Notes under the pieces: generated by a model
What the model was told of the DNA's origin: nothing
Database searches by the model: none
The model's input: the letters and a program-made list of their open reading frames with translations, nothing else
NCBI GenBank assembly: GCA_016204585.1
Contig: JACQKH010000045.1
Coordinates: 1 to 39,659, forward strand
DNA length: 39,659 nt
Direction: 5' to 3'
Source of the DNA: Candidatus Kerfeldbacteria bacterium
GTDB lineage: Bacteria > Patescibacteriota > Patescibacteriia > SBBC01
Shown: positions 25,267 to 34,387 of the stretch, piece by piece
Numbering within the stretch: the stretch's first letter is position 1
Layout: each line of letters starts with the position of its first letter
Position numbers and translations under genes: made by a program

Positions 25267-26376
25267 ATGGCACTCTTTAAGGGTCGGGGAACAAGTTTTC
25301 TCGGAGTTGACATCGGAACTTCGAGCATCAAGGTGGTGGAATTCCGGAATGAGGGAGGACGTCCGCGACTGGCAACCTACGGCTTTCTCGAACGGCCGAC
25401 GAACATCATCAAACTCGATTCGGTCCAAGAGCAGAACGACGTGGCCGCGGCTTTGACGCAGATCGTTAAAACGTCGCGGGTCAACACCAATCGGGCCGTC
25501 GCCGCCCTCCCGAATTTTTCAGTCTTCACTTCGATTATCAGTTTGCCGGTGATGCCCAAGAAGGAGATGTACGCGGCCGTGCGCTGGGAGGCGAAAAAAT
25601 TCGTGCCGATGCCGATCGAGGAGATGGTGCTTGATTGGCGGTTGTTGAAAGAAAAGAATAAATCACCTAGTCAAACCACCGAATCGGTCAGCCCCGAAGA
25701 TGGGAAAGCGACCGAAGAGAAGGGGCCCAAAAACCTGCGCGTTCTGTTGACCGCCGCACCGAAAAACCTGGTTAAGCGGTACATCGACATTTTTAAGAAT
25801 ACCGGCTTGCGCTTAGTCAGTCTGGAAACCGAATCATTCGCGCTGGAGCGCTCGCTCCTCGGCGGCGAACCAGGATCGTTCATGATTGTTGACGTCGGTG
25901 CCGTCGCCACCAACATCACCATTACGGTCAACGGCGTGCCTCTCCTCAATCGCTCGATCGACGTCGGCGGCGACACCATCACCAAAGCCATTGCCAACAG
26001 TTTAAATGTTGACCTTGAACGCGCCGAACAGTTCAAACGAGACGTCGGCGTCCAAGGGGCGACCGGCGGCGCCAGTCAAATTCCCCGCGCCATCGAATTC
26101 GTCATTACTTCCGTCGTCAACGAAATTCGTTATGTCCTCAATCTTTATCGAAACCAAGGAGAGAAACCGATCGAGAAAGTCATTCTGGCCGGCGGTTCGG
26201 CTTTCTTGACGAACCTTCCCGAATACCTGTCAGCCACTCTGAACATGCCAGTCGTCATCGGCGACCCCTGGGCGCACGTCATCTATCCACTCGATCTCAA
26301 GCCGGCGCTCGATGAGCTGGGTCCGCGCTTCGCCGTGGCCATCGGGTTGAGCATGCGCGAAATCGTCTCGCCCTAA
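25267..26376 (+). CDS. pilM: Type IV pilus assembly protein PilM
   Basis: LGVDIGTSSIKVVEF, AAVRWEAKKFVPMPIEEMVLDW, MIVDVGAVATNITI, VILAGGSAFLTNLPEYL. Confidence 0.93.
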   Translation: MALFKGRGTSFLGVDIGTSSIKVVEFRNEGGRPRLATYGFLERPTNIIKLDSVQEQNDVAAALTQIVKTSRVNTNRAVAALPNFSVFTSIISLPVMPKKEMYAAVRWEAKKFVPMPIEEMVLDWRLLKEKNKSPSQTTESVSPEDGKATEEKGPKNLRVLLTAAPKNLVKRYIDIFKNTGLRLVSLETESFALERSLLGGEPGSFMIVDVGAVATNITITVNGVPLLNRSIDVGGDTITKAIANSLNVDLERAEQFKRDVGVQGATGGASQIPRAIEFVITSVVNEIRYVLNLYRNQGEKPIEKVILAGGSAFLTNLPEYLSATLNMPVVIGDPWAHVIYPLDLKPALDELGPRFAVAIGLSMREIVSP

Positions 26377-26381
26377 AAAAC

Positions 26382-27587
26382 ATGCCAGACATTAACTTGC
26401 TAGAAGAAAAAGAAGAAGCCGACGAAAAATCGGCCGCCAAGCCGAAGATTCCGCCGGCGCGGATTGAATACTCCAGCCCGGAATCAAAGGCCGAACACGG
26501 GCGACTACTAAAGAAGCCGTCTACTTTTAGTCTTTGGTTCCGTTCGCTGTTTCGCCGTCCGGGCGCTCAACATCCGCGGCCAACTCCGCCGGTGACCGGT
26601 GAAAAATCTGCTCCTCGCCGTCCTTCTCCGGATACGACCAAATCCAACATCGCCGAGCCGGAGGATATTTTTGCCGACCTGCCGAGTTACGGCGGCGGGC
26701 CAGTCAAGAAACCAGCTGGGCCGTCACCCCAACCGCCGGCGCCTTCCGGTCCGAAGCCAGGAGACTTTCCACCGCTGCCGAGGATGTCTGAATGGACGCC
26801 GACGACCGGGCAATCACCGCGGAAACCGCCGGCAACTCCGAGACCCCCCCGCCCCCAAACTCTTGGCGAATCATCTCCTTCATCATCGCCGTTATCTCCG
26901 CTGATCTCCCAAATTAAGCGGAAGCCTGCCCGCCAAGCGTTGCGTCAACGAGCGCCGGTTGCCGAGGAAGATGCCGGCGTCAACCTGTTGCCGGAAGAAC
27001 TGGTGGTCGATTTCGAGCCACGGAAAAAACTCACCACCCTCGGCTTGGTGGCGCTGGCGGCCGCCTTGGTCGTCGGCGTGATTGACGTCTCGCTTCTTCT
27101 CTGGAAGGAAACTCAGGTCAAGAAGACGAGGGAGAAGGAGGGTGAGGTGGCGCAGACGGTGCAAAGGATTAAGGCGCTCGAGACAGAGCAACGACGGGCG
27201 ATCGCCCTCCGCTCGTCCACGCGGACGATCCGCGCTCTTCTAAATACGCACATTTACTGGACCGAGTTTCTCAAGAAATTTGAAAAATATACCCTACCGA
27301 CCGTCATCTACCCGGGTGGAATAACGACCACCTTCCGCGCCGGAATTACACTGACGGGGAGAGCGCCCGACATCGCCACCATCACCAAGCAGCTGGCGGT
27401 CTACCAGCAAGCGACTGACTTCATTAAGACTGCCAAAGTCGAGAACATCATCCGCAACCATGAGAAGGGGAGCGAGGGAACCTACAACTTCATCGTCGAT
27501 CTTACTTTCGTCGACGAGGTCTACAACAATCCGGTTGATGCCCTAACGGCCCCGACCGAAATCCAAAAGTCACAACCAAAACCATGA
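26382..27587 (+). CDS. pilN: PilN-like protein with Pro-rich N-terminal extension
   Basis: VNLLPEELV followed by TM and coiled-coil; located between pilM and pilO. Confidence 0.85.
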   Translation: MPDINLLEEKEEADEKSAAKPKIPPARIEYSSPESKAEHGRLLKKPSTFSLWFRSLFRRPGAQHPRPTPPVTGEKSAPRRPSPDTTKSNIAEPEDIFADLPSYGGGPVKKPAGPSPQPPAPSGPKPGDFPPLPRMSEWTPTTGQSPRKPPATPRPPRPQTLGESSPSSSPLSPLISQIKRKPARQALRQRAPVAEEDAGVNLLPEELVVDFEPRKKLTTLGLVALAAALVVGVIDVSLLLWKETQVKKTREKEGEVAQTVQRIKALETEQRRAIALRSSTRTIRALLNTHIYWTEFLKKFEKYTLPTVIYPGGITTTFRAGITLTGRAPDIATITKQLAVYQQATDFIKTAKVENIIRNHEKGSEGTYNFIVDLTFVDEVYNNPVDALTAPTEIQKSQPKP

Positions 27588-28288
27588 AACTTCCGCCGAT
27601 AGCTCGCAAACTAATAACGCGGCTGATGACCTCTTACTTCCGCTATTTGGTCTGGTCAGTGGTCGGGGTGGTGTTGCTGCTAGGATTGTTAATGGTTATT
27701 AAACCACAGTTTGAGAACGTTCGTTTGGTCGGTGTCCTGGCCCTCGAGGAAAAAAAACAGCAACTCAAGGATCGGACTACCTACTACGACAAGGTCAAAG
27801 CAATGGTCGAGAAGTACCGATCGCTGTCTGGCGAAGAGACCGAAAAAATTTCGCGAATCCTTCCATCGCGACCGGAGGTTTCCGATCTTTTCCATTCCCT
27901 CGAGTCACTGGCGACTGCTTCTGGCATGACGCTCGAATCGGTGGCGGTCACGAAGGGCTCGAGCGCGGCGACGGCCGCCCAACCGAGCGGCGCCGCATCG
28001 GCCCGCCGGGAGGCGACGGCCGGAGCGCAAAACAGAACCGCCTCGTCCGATACCGTACAATTTCTGGATGTTAATTTGAGCGTCAGCGGACCGACTGATT
28101 ACGCCACGTACAAGCGATTACTGCAGAACATTGAGAAAAGTCAGCGCTTGTTTGACGTCGGCAGCATCGCCTACAAGCCCTCCGAGACGAAGGTCCAGTT
28201 AGCCGGCGAGGAATCGGCTACCGGCAATACCATCACCATCACCTTTAAAACATACTATCTCGAGCCAGCCGGATCTTCGCCTTCCTAA
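27584..28288 (+). CDS. pilO: PilO-like protein
   Basis: TM plus coiled-coil plus ferredoxin-like region, synteny; overlaps pilN by 4 nt. Confidence 0.85.
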   Translation: MKLPPIARKLITRLMTSYFRYLVWSVVGVVLLLGLLMVIKPQFENVRLVGVLALEEKKQQLKDRTTYYDKVKAMVEKYRSLSGEETEKISRILPSRPEVSDLFHSLESLATASGMTLESVAVTKGSSAATAAQPSGAASARREATAGAQNRTASSDTVQFLDVNLSVSGPTDYATYKRLLQNIEKSQRLFDVGSIAYKPSETKVQLAGEESATGNTITITFKTYYLEPAGSSPS

Positions 28289-28293
28289 CAATT

Positions 28294-28608
28294 ATGGCCC
28301 TCGCCCAAAAAAGAAATACCCGACAGTCGACATTGCTCTTGATTGTGCTGGCCGCCATCATTATCGCCGGCATCATCGTCTATTACTCGCTCCGGCCGAA
28401 GACGACGACCACTGGCCCCGGCCGATCAGGTGGCAGCGCCAACGACCTCGAAACGTTTACTGATTTCGGGGAAGATCTTTTTACCGAGGACCAATTTAAG
28501 TCACTGCGTAATTTTTCTAACACCAATATATCTACCCCGCCGTCACCGCCAATTGTCGCACCGCCGGGCGATTCGACCGGGAACCCTGATCCGTTTCGTC
28601 TGCAGTAA
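28294..28608 (+). CDS. Small bitopic membrane protein in PilP position
   Basis: 104 aa, N-terminal TM, Pro-rich tail; synteny only. Confidence 0.65.
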   Translation: MALAQKRNTRQSTLLLIVLAAIIIAGIIVYYSLRPKTTTTGPGRSGGSANDLETFTDFGEDLFTEDQFKSLRNFSNTNISTPPSPPIVAPPGDSTGNPDPFRLQ

Positions 28609-28612
28609 ATCT

Positions 28613-30379
28613 ATGCCGCCGACCGTTGCCACATCGTCCATTGGACCAGAGACGACACTCGTCGATCTGCTGCTTAAGGATGGCCTACTCACTGAGGATC
28701 AAGTGGATTCCCTTCTGCAGGAGAGTCAACGAACGCAGCAGCCGGTCAACGAATTGCTCGAGACTAGAAACCTTGTTCGTGAGGAAGACCTCGTCCGTGA
28801 AAAGAGTAAACTCTATAACATCCCATACATCGATCTGTTCGGCCGGGTTGTTCGGGCAGAAATCCTGAACGTGGTATCAAAAGAACTGGCGGAGAATTAC
28901 CATATGGTGGCGTTCAACAAGAGTGAGAACGAGCTGTCGGTGGCGATGGTTGATCCGTCGAACTTCCGAGCGCTCGAGGCGATCGAGTTCATCGCGCGGA
29001 AGAACCACTTCCGCATCAAGTACTACCTGACGTCGCAGTCGAGCCTGAAGTACATCATCCGCCAGTACGAGAGCCTGTCCGCGGAGGTGGAAGAAGCCCT
29101 TAAGGGCGCGGAGCAGGAGTCCGAGCTCCAGAAGTCAATGTTAAAAGTTGAGGAGAAGGGGCTGGAAGAAGTCGTTAAAACCGCGCCGGTCTCGAAGATG
29201 GTTTCCGTTATCCTCCGCCACGCCGTCGAAGGCAAAGCCTCGGACGTTCACATCGAACCGGTCGGCGACGAGACGCGAGTCCGCTTTCGGATCGATGGCA
29301 TCCTTCACACTTCGCTGGTATTACCCCGCAACGTCCATCAAGCCATCGTCGCCCGGGTTAAAGTTTTATCAAATCTAAAGATCGATGAAACGCGCATTCC
29401 GCAAGACGGCCGTTTCCGGATGGTCATCGAGGGTCACGACATTGACTATCGAATCTCGACTCTGCCGCTGGTGAACAACGAGAAAGTGGTGATGCGAATT
29501 CTCGACACCTCGGAGAACTTGACCAATCTTGACGTCCTGGGTTTTGACGGCAAGACGATGCAAGCCATGAAAGAAAATGTCAAAAAGTCGCACGGCATGT
29601 TCCTGAGCACTGGGCCGACCGGCTCCGGCAAGTCAACGACGCTCTACGCCCTGCTGGACATCCTGAACGAGGAGTCGGTCAACATCGTGACGCTGGAAGA
29701 TCCGGTCGAGTACTTCATGCGGGGTATCAATCAATCGCAAGTTAATCCGGAGGTCGGGTTGACCTTCGCGGCCGGACTTCGGTCAATCCTGCGGCAGGAC
29801 CCCGACATCGTCATGGTCGGTGAGATTCGCGATAACGAAACGGCCGAGCTGGCCGTCCACGCCGCCCTGACTGGCCATATCGTCTTCTCCACCCTCCACA
29901 CCAACGACGCTTTCGGCGCCATCCCCCGTCTGATCGACATGAAGATTGAGCCGTTTCTCATCGCCTCGTCATTGAACGTGGTGATGGCTCAGCGGTTGGT
30001 GCGTCGCGTCTGTCACCACTGCATCAAGGAGGCCAAGATACCGGAATTGCTAGAGAAGGAGGTTTGGCAAGAGATTACCAATGTCGGCGAGAAGAACGTG
30101 CCGCCAGGAATCAAGCTGACAAAACCCCTCCGGTTCTTCCAGGGCCAGGGATGCGTTCGCTGCGAGAACTCCGGCTACAAAGGACGGATCGCCATCGCCG
30201 AAGTGCTGACCGTGACCCCGGAGGTGAAGCGAATTATCGTCAGCGGCGGAAATATAGTCGATAACCTGCGCGAGGAGTTCAAGCATCAAGGGATGTTCTC
30301 GATGCGACAAGACGGAATTTTCAAGGCGTTACGCGGATTTACCACGGTCGAGGAAGTCTGGGATGCGACTAGATCGTGA
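28613..30379 (+). CDS. pilB: Type IV pilus assembly ATPase PilB (GspE family)
   Basis: Start MPPTVATSS; Walker A GPTGSGKST, VGEIRDNETAE, STLHTND, CHHC/CVRC cysteines. Confidence 0.95.
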   Translation: MPPTVATSSIGPETTLVDLLLKDGLLTEDQVDSLLQESQRTQQPVNELLETRNLVREEDLVREKSKLYNIPYIDLFGRVVRAEILNVVSKELAENYHMVAFNKSENELSVAMVDPSNFRALEAIEFIARKNHFRIKYYLTSQSSLKYIIRQYESLSAEVEEALKGAEQESELQKSMLKVEEKGLEEVVKTAPVSKMVSVILRHAVEGKASDVHIEPVGDETRVRFRIDGILHTSLVLPRNVHQAIVARVKVLSNLKIDETRIPQDGRFRMVIEGHDIDYRISTLPLVNNEKVVMRILDTSENLTNLDVLGFDGKTMQAMKENVKKSHGMFLSTGPTGSGKSTTLYALLDILNEESVNIVTLEDPVEYFMRGINQSQVNPEVGLTFAAGLRSILRQDPDIVMVGEIRDNETAELAVHAALTGHIVFSTLHTNDAFGAIPRLIDMKIEPFLIASSLNVVMAQRLVRRVCHHCIKEAKIPELLEKEVWQEITNVGEKNVPPGIKLTKPLRFFQGQGCVRCENSGYKGRIAIAEVLTVTPEVKRIIVSGGNIVDNLREEFKHQGMFSMRQDGIFKALRGFTTVEEVWDATRS

Positions 30380-30381
30380 AG

Positions 30382-30460
30382 TAGCTTATAGCTTGCTAGC
30401 TTCATTAGCTTGTTGGGAGGTTGCCAAAAAAGCTAAAAAGCTAGGAAGCTAACAGCTAAC
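30382..30460. repeat. AGCT heptad/nonad inverted repeat between pilB and receiver gene
   Basis: AGCTTATAGCTTGCTAGCTTCATTAGCTTGTT ... AAGCTAAAAAGCTAGGAAGCTAACAGCTAAC. Confidence 0.8.
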
Positions 30461-30470
30461 ATTAACATCT

Positions 30471-30872
30471 ATGCCGAAAAAAACAACTCATGATGCGTCG
30501 GGAAAACCAAGAATCCTGGTAGTCGAGGATGATTCTTTCCTGGCCGGGATGTACGTCACAAAACTCGGACTCGAGGGATTCAGTGTTGACCTAGCAAGCG
30601 ACGGCCGGGAGGGTCTGAAGAAGGCCAAGGACGGAAAACCGGATCTGGTCCTCCTCGACATCGTCCTGCCGGTGATGGACGGTTTCACTATGCTCGAGCA
30701 CATGAAGTCCGATCCTGAATTGCGCAGCATCCCGGTGGTCCTCCTGACAAACCTCGGCCAGAAGTCTGACGTGGAGAAGGGATTAAACTTAGGCGCGGCT
30801 GACTACCTCATCAAGGCGCACTTCATGCCGAACGAGGTGATCGAGAAGATCAAGAGAATCCTGAACGGCTAA
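30471..30872 (+). CDS. Stand-alone CheY-like response regulator receiver
   Basis: VVEDDSF, LLDIVLPVMDG, LLTNLG, DYLIKAHF motifs. Confidence 0.92.
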   Translation: MPKKTTHDASGKPRILVVEDDSFLAGMYVTKLGLEGFSVDLASDGREGLKKAKDGKPDLVLLDIVLPVMDGFTMLEHMKSDPELRSIPVVLLTNLGQKSDVEKGLNLGAADYLIKAHFMPNEVIEKIKRILNG

Positions 30873-30876
30873 TCGC

Positions 30877-31950
30877 GTGTCGACCAGCGAATCCATCATC
30901 ATCCAGCGGATCCTGACGACGGCCGCCGAGTATCGGGCCAGCGACCTGCACCTGACCACCGGTAATCCGCCCATTCTCCGCGTTGACGGGAAGTTGGTCA
31001 TCCTCGAGCAGGAGCAAATGGTGACCCCGGACTTCATGGACGTCGTGAAAGAGATGTTCCTGACACCCGAGCAACAGGCGGTCCTCAAACAAGATCGCGA
31101 GATCACCGTCGCCTACACCCTGGAAAACCGCATCCGATTCAAGGTTTCGATGTTTTTCCAGCGCGGTTACTTGGCCGCCAGTTTGCGTTTGATATCGAAC
31201 GAAATTAAACCCCTCCGCGAACTAGGACTGCCGCCGATCGTCCAGGAATTTACCAAGCTGACCAAAGGCCTGCTCCTAATCACCGGGCCTTTTGGCTCGG
31301 GTCGCACGGCCACGGTCGCGGCCGTCGTCAATGAAATCAACAAAACCAGGTCAGCTCACGTCATCACTATCGAAAAACCGATCGAACACGTCTATGTGAA
31401 CGATCGGAGTTTCATCGAGCAGCGCGAGGTCGGTCGAGACACCAAGTCGTTTGAGCAGGCGCTGGAGACCGCCATCCGCGAGGATGTGGACGTGATTGTG
31501 GTGTCAGAAATGGTTGAGCCGCCGGTCATCCAAGCGGTCCTGACCGCGGCCGAGTCTTCACGATTGGTGATTTCCACGATGAATACCGATTCGGTGATGA
31601 AAACAGTTGAAAGCATCATTAACAGCGCGCCAGCCGACCTCGAGGTAAAGACCCGGCAACAGCTGGCCGGGACGCTCCAGGGCATTGTCAGCCAGCGTCT
31701 ATTGCCGCGGGTCGGCGGCGGTCGGATTCTGGTGGCCGAGGTGATGGCGCCGTCTCCGCCGATCCGGGCGGTCATCCGCGACGGGGCGCTCTTCCAGCTG
31801 CAGAATATTCTCCAAACGAGCCGAGAGAGCGGGACTATTTCCCTTGATCGTTCCCTGGCCGAGCTCGTTAAGACCGGCGAAATCTTAGTGGACGATGCGC
31901 TCGTTTACGCCGTTGATCCCAATAATCTTAAGATGTGGACGCGATCCTAA
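30877..31950 (+). CDS. pilT: PilT/GspE-family ATPase with degenerate catalytic motifs
   Basis: PilT-like length and N-terminus (YRASDLHLTTGNPPILRVDGKL), but Walker A GPFGSGRTAT, SEMVEP and STMNTD in place of GSGKST, GEMRD and TLHT. Confidence 0.88.
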   Translation: MSTSESIIIQRILTTAAEYRASDLHLTTGNPPILRVDGKLVILEQEQMVTPDFMDVVKEMFLTPEQQAVLKQDREITVAYTLENRIRFKVSMFFQRGYLAASLRLISNEIKPLRELGLPPIVQEFTKLTKGLLLITGPFGSGRTATVAAVVNEINKTRSAHVITIEKPIEHVYVNDRSFIEQREVGRDTKSFEQALETAIREDVDVIVVSEMVEPPVIQAVLTAAESSRLVISTMNTDSVMKTVESIINSAPADLEVKTRQQLAGTLQGIVSQRLLPRVGGGRILVAEVMAPSPPIRAVIRDGALFQLQNILQTSRESGTISLDRSLAELVKTGEILVDDALVYAVDPNNLKMWTRS

Positions 31951-31952
31951 GA

Positions 31953-32023
31953 AGCTTATAGCTTCATTAGCTTCGTTAGCTTGTTAGGGCGTTCTAAAAA
32001 GCTAATGAAGCTAGCGAAGCTAA
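31953..32023. repeat. AGCT heptad/nonad inverted repeat between pilT-like and pilC
   Basis: AGCTTATAGCTTCATTAGCTTCGTTAGCTTGTTAG ... CTAAAAAGCTAATGAAGCTAGCGAAGCTAAC. Confidence 0.85.
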
Positions 32024-32035
32024 CTATCTGCTCCA

Positions 32036-33247
32036 ATGGCCATTTTCGACTACAAGGCGAAGGATTTGAGCGGTCAGTCAATCAGCGGCGCGGTCGAAGC
32101 GCCGAGCGAAGCGGTGGCCCTCGACGTGCTGAAAGAAAAGGAGCTATTTGTTCTGTCCCTCAAGGAACGAAAGCGCATCACCCTCTTTCAATCCTCACTT
32201 GGCTTCCTCCAGCGCGTTCCGCGCAAGGACGTGGTGCTGTTTGCGCGGCAGCTGGCCGTGATGATCTCGGCCACGGTGCCGATCGTCCAAGCCCTCCGCA
32301 TCCTGGTCAGGCAGACCGAAAACGTCAACTTCAAGATTATTATTTCCGAGATCGCCGACGAGGTGGACGGCGGAGCGAAGCTGTCCGCCACGTTGGCCCG
32401 CTACCCGAGCGTTTTTTCTCAGTTCTTCGTGCACATGATCCGCTCCGGCGAAACGACCGGCAAACTGGACGAGACGTTGAACTACTTGGCCGATCAGCAG
32501 GAGAAGGATTACGACCTGATTTCGAAAATTCGCGGGGCCATGATCTACCCGGCCTTCGTGCTCGGCGGCATTCTGGTGGTCGGCGCGGCCATGATGATTT
32601 TCGTCATTCCCAACCTGACCAACATTCTGCAGGAAGGCGGCGGCGAGCTGCCGGCCAGCACTAAAGCGGTCATCGCCACCTCGAATTTTTTCAAGCATCA
32701 GTGGTGGGTTCTCCTGATCGTCCTGGTGACTATTCCGGTCCTCCTCCGATTCGCCATAAAAACTGAGGTTGGCCGTCATCAGTTCGATCGCCTGAAGTTC
32801 CGGATGCCGATCTTTGGGCAGATTTTCCAGAAGATTTATCTGGTCCGGTTTTCGCGCTCGCTCTCGACGCTGGTGGTTTCCGGCATTCCGGTGACGCGCG
32901 GCTTGGAAATCGTGGCTGACGTCGTGGGCAACACCGTCTATCACGACCTGACCCGGGAATCAATAACCGAGATCGAGGCCGGCAACTCGATTGCCACCGC
33001 CTTCGTTAAATCCAAGGACATCCCGCCGATGCTGCCGCAAATGATGGTGGTCGGCGAGCAGACCGGAAAGCTCGACCTTATCCTCGACAAACTGGCGAAC
33101 TTCTACGCCAAAGAGCTGGAAAACATGATTGCCAACCTGACCAGCCTGATCGAGCCGTTGATCCTGGTGATCATGGGCGTCGGTGTGGCCGTGATGGTTA
33201 TGGCCATCTTATTGCCGATGTACAACCTGTCGCAGGCGATAACGTAG
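32036..33247 (+). CDS. pilC: Type IV pilus inner-membrane protein PilC (GspF family)
   Basis: FARQLAVMISATVPIVQAL, PQMMVVGEQTGKLD, T2SSF repeats. Confidence 0.95.
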   Translation: MAIFDYKAKDLSGQSISGAVEAPSEAVALDVLKEKELFVLSLKERKRITLFQSSLGFLQRVPRKDVVLFARQLAVMISATVPIVQALRILVRQTENVNFKIIISEIADEVDGGAKLSATLARYPSVFSQFFVHMIRSGETTGKLDETLNYLADQQEKDYDLISKIRGAMIYPAFVLGGILVVGAAMMIFVIPNLTNILQEGGGELPASTKAVIATSNFFKHQWWVLLIVLVTIPVLLRFAIKTEVGRHQFDRLKFRMPIFGQIFQKIYLVRFSRSLSTLVVSGIPVTRGLEIVADVVGNTVYHDLTRESITEIEAGNSIATAFVKSKDIPPMLPQMMVVGEQTGKLDLILDKLANFYAKELENMIANLTSLIEPLILVIMGVGVAVMVMAILLPMYNLSQAIT

Positions 33248-33255
33248 GTAGGCAG

Positions 33256-33283
33256 TTAGGTATTAGGTTTTAGGTGTTAGGGG
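33256..33283 (+). repeat. TTAGGTN heptad array (4 units)
   Basis: TTAGGTA TTAGGTT TTAGGTG TTAGGGG. Confidence 0.85.
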
Positions 33284-33303
33284 GTTGTGAGGGAGTGGAT
33301 GAG

Positions 33304-33380
33304 TAGGTAGGCGGCATCCGCTAACTCCCCTCCACATCAGTGGAGGGGTGGCGACGCCCGTGGCGGAGCCGGGGTGGGTT
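33304..33380 (+). repeat. Double-hairpin palindromic element, copy 1
   Basis: TAGGTAGGCGGC...CCCCTCCACATCAGTGGAGGGG...GGGGTGGGTT. Confidence 0.7.
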
Positions 33381-33407
33381 GCGAAACCTCGAAAATCGTG
33401 CTATACT
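33379..33407 (+). promoter_or_regulatory. σ70-like promoter TTGCGA-N17-TATACT of the major pilin gene
   Basis: Spacer exactly 17 nt, ~170 nt upstream of the ATG. Confidence 0.7.
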
Positions 33408-33577
33408 ACACTAAGATTCAGCCTGTGGACAATTCTCACGGCTGTAAAAAACTCGTTCGTTCTTGATACTTAAGCCATTCCGAGTAAAAGCTTGTCTTCG
33501 TTCAAGAGATTCAGCAGGCCTGCATCCGTTGAACGAAACGATTCTCGGAAAAAACCGAAAGGGGGTGACGAAACAAC

Positions 33578-34096
33578 ATGAATAATGCAAAGAAAGGGTT
33601 TACGCTCATCGAGCTCTTGGTGGTCATCGCGATCATCGGCATTTTGTCAACCATCGGTCTCGTCGCCCTGAACGGGGCGCGGGCTAAGGCCCGGGACGCG
33701 CGGCGCACCGCTGACATGCGATCCTACGCTTTGGCTTATACCAGTTATGCGGATACGGCGACGTCATTCGATACTGGCGTTGGTTGTGCACCTGAAACTA
33801 ACATCAGTGCTTGTGGAGCATTGCAAACGGCCGCCTCCTCCACGTCTTTACCAAATGATCCGACTACAGGAGCGGCAGCCGCCACAAACTCTAATGCAGC
33901 TTGTGTTGCTGCTGATAAAAATAATCCAGCTTGTAATGCCCTCGCTAACTGGGCAAGGACTGGTGGGGCGTATGCAAACTACACACTTGCATTCGAAGAT
34001 GTTAACGCGTTCTCTATCCTTCTGGAACTAGAAACGGCCGGTACCTGGGGAGCTGCGGGGTTGCATTTGTACCAGCAATCCGGCACCTTCCTGTAA
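33578..34096 (+). CDS. Major type IV pilin (GspG/PilA-like)
   Basis: MNNAKKG^[16 protein letters not shown] prepilin motif; own promoter and terminator. Confidence 0.92.
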   Translation: MNNAKKGFTLIELLVVIAIIGILSTIGLVALNGARAKARDARRTADMRSYALAYTSYADTATSFDTGVGCAPETNISACGALQTAASSTSLPNDPTTGAAAATNSNAACVAADKNNPACNALANWARTGGAYANYTLAFEDVNAFSILLELETAGTWGAAGLHLYQQSGTFL

Positions 34097-34114
34097 TTCG
34101 CGCTTGGTATTTGG

Positions 34115-34146
34115 AAACAAAAAAGGGCTCTGGCCCTTTTTTGTTT
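34115..34146 (+). terminator. Rho-independent terminator AAACAAAAAAGGGC-TCTG-GCCCTTTTTTGTTT
   Basis: Perfect 14-bp stem with tetraloop, 18 nt after the pilin stop. Confidence 0.93.
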
Positions 34147-34160
34147 TCCTTTGATGTTGA

Positions 34161-34295
34161 ACCACCCCCACCGCGACCTACGTCGCGGTGACCCCTCCAT
34201 GAGATGGAGGGGAGAGTTAGGTAGGCGGCTACCGCCACTTCTCCTCCTTGCAAAGGAGGAGTACCCGTCGCGTTACACGCGACGGGGGAGGTGGT
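34161..34295. repeat. Head-to-head pair of double-hairpin palindromic elements (inverted copy plus forward copy)
   Basis: Five hairpins in ~135 bp, including CACCGCGACCTACGTCGCGGTG, CCCCTCCATGAGATGGAGGGG, CTCCTCCTTGCAAAGGAGGAG and CCGTCGCGTTACACGCGACGG. Confidence 0.75.
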
Positions 34296-34387
34296 CAATC
34301 AACGCCGCCCGCCGCTTCCTTGACCTAGGCGACCATTCCAGTTTACACTGCCTACACATTCGGTGGTGACGAAAAAGGACTTAACTT

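Noticed and set aside
28343-28612. N-terminal 90 aa of the ORF annotated from 28343
   Set aside because: Overlaps the upstream 104-aa gene; PilB N-domain starts at MPPTVATSS (28613).
32195-32944. 249-aa minus-strand ORF and the overlapping 31981-32664 plus ORF
   Set aside because: Antisense/out-of-frame shadows of pilC; low-complexity composition (HQDDQENP, GRRGHDD).
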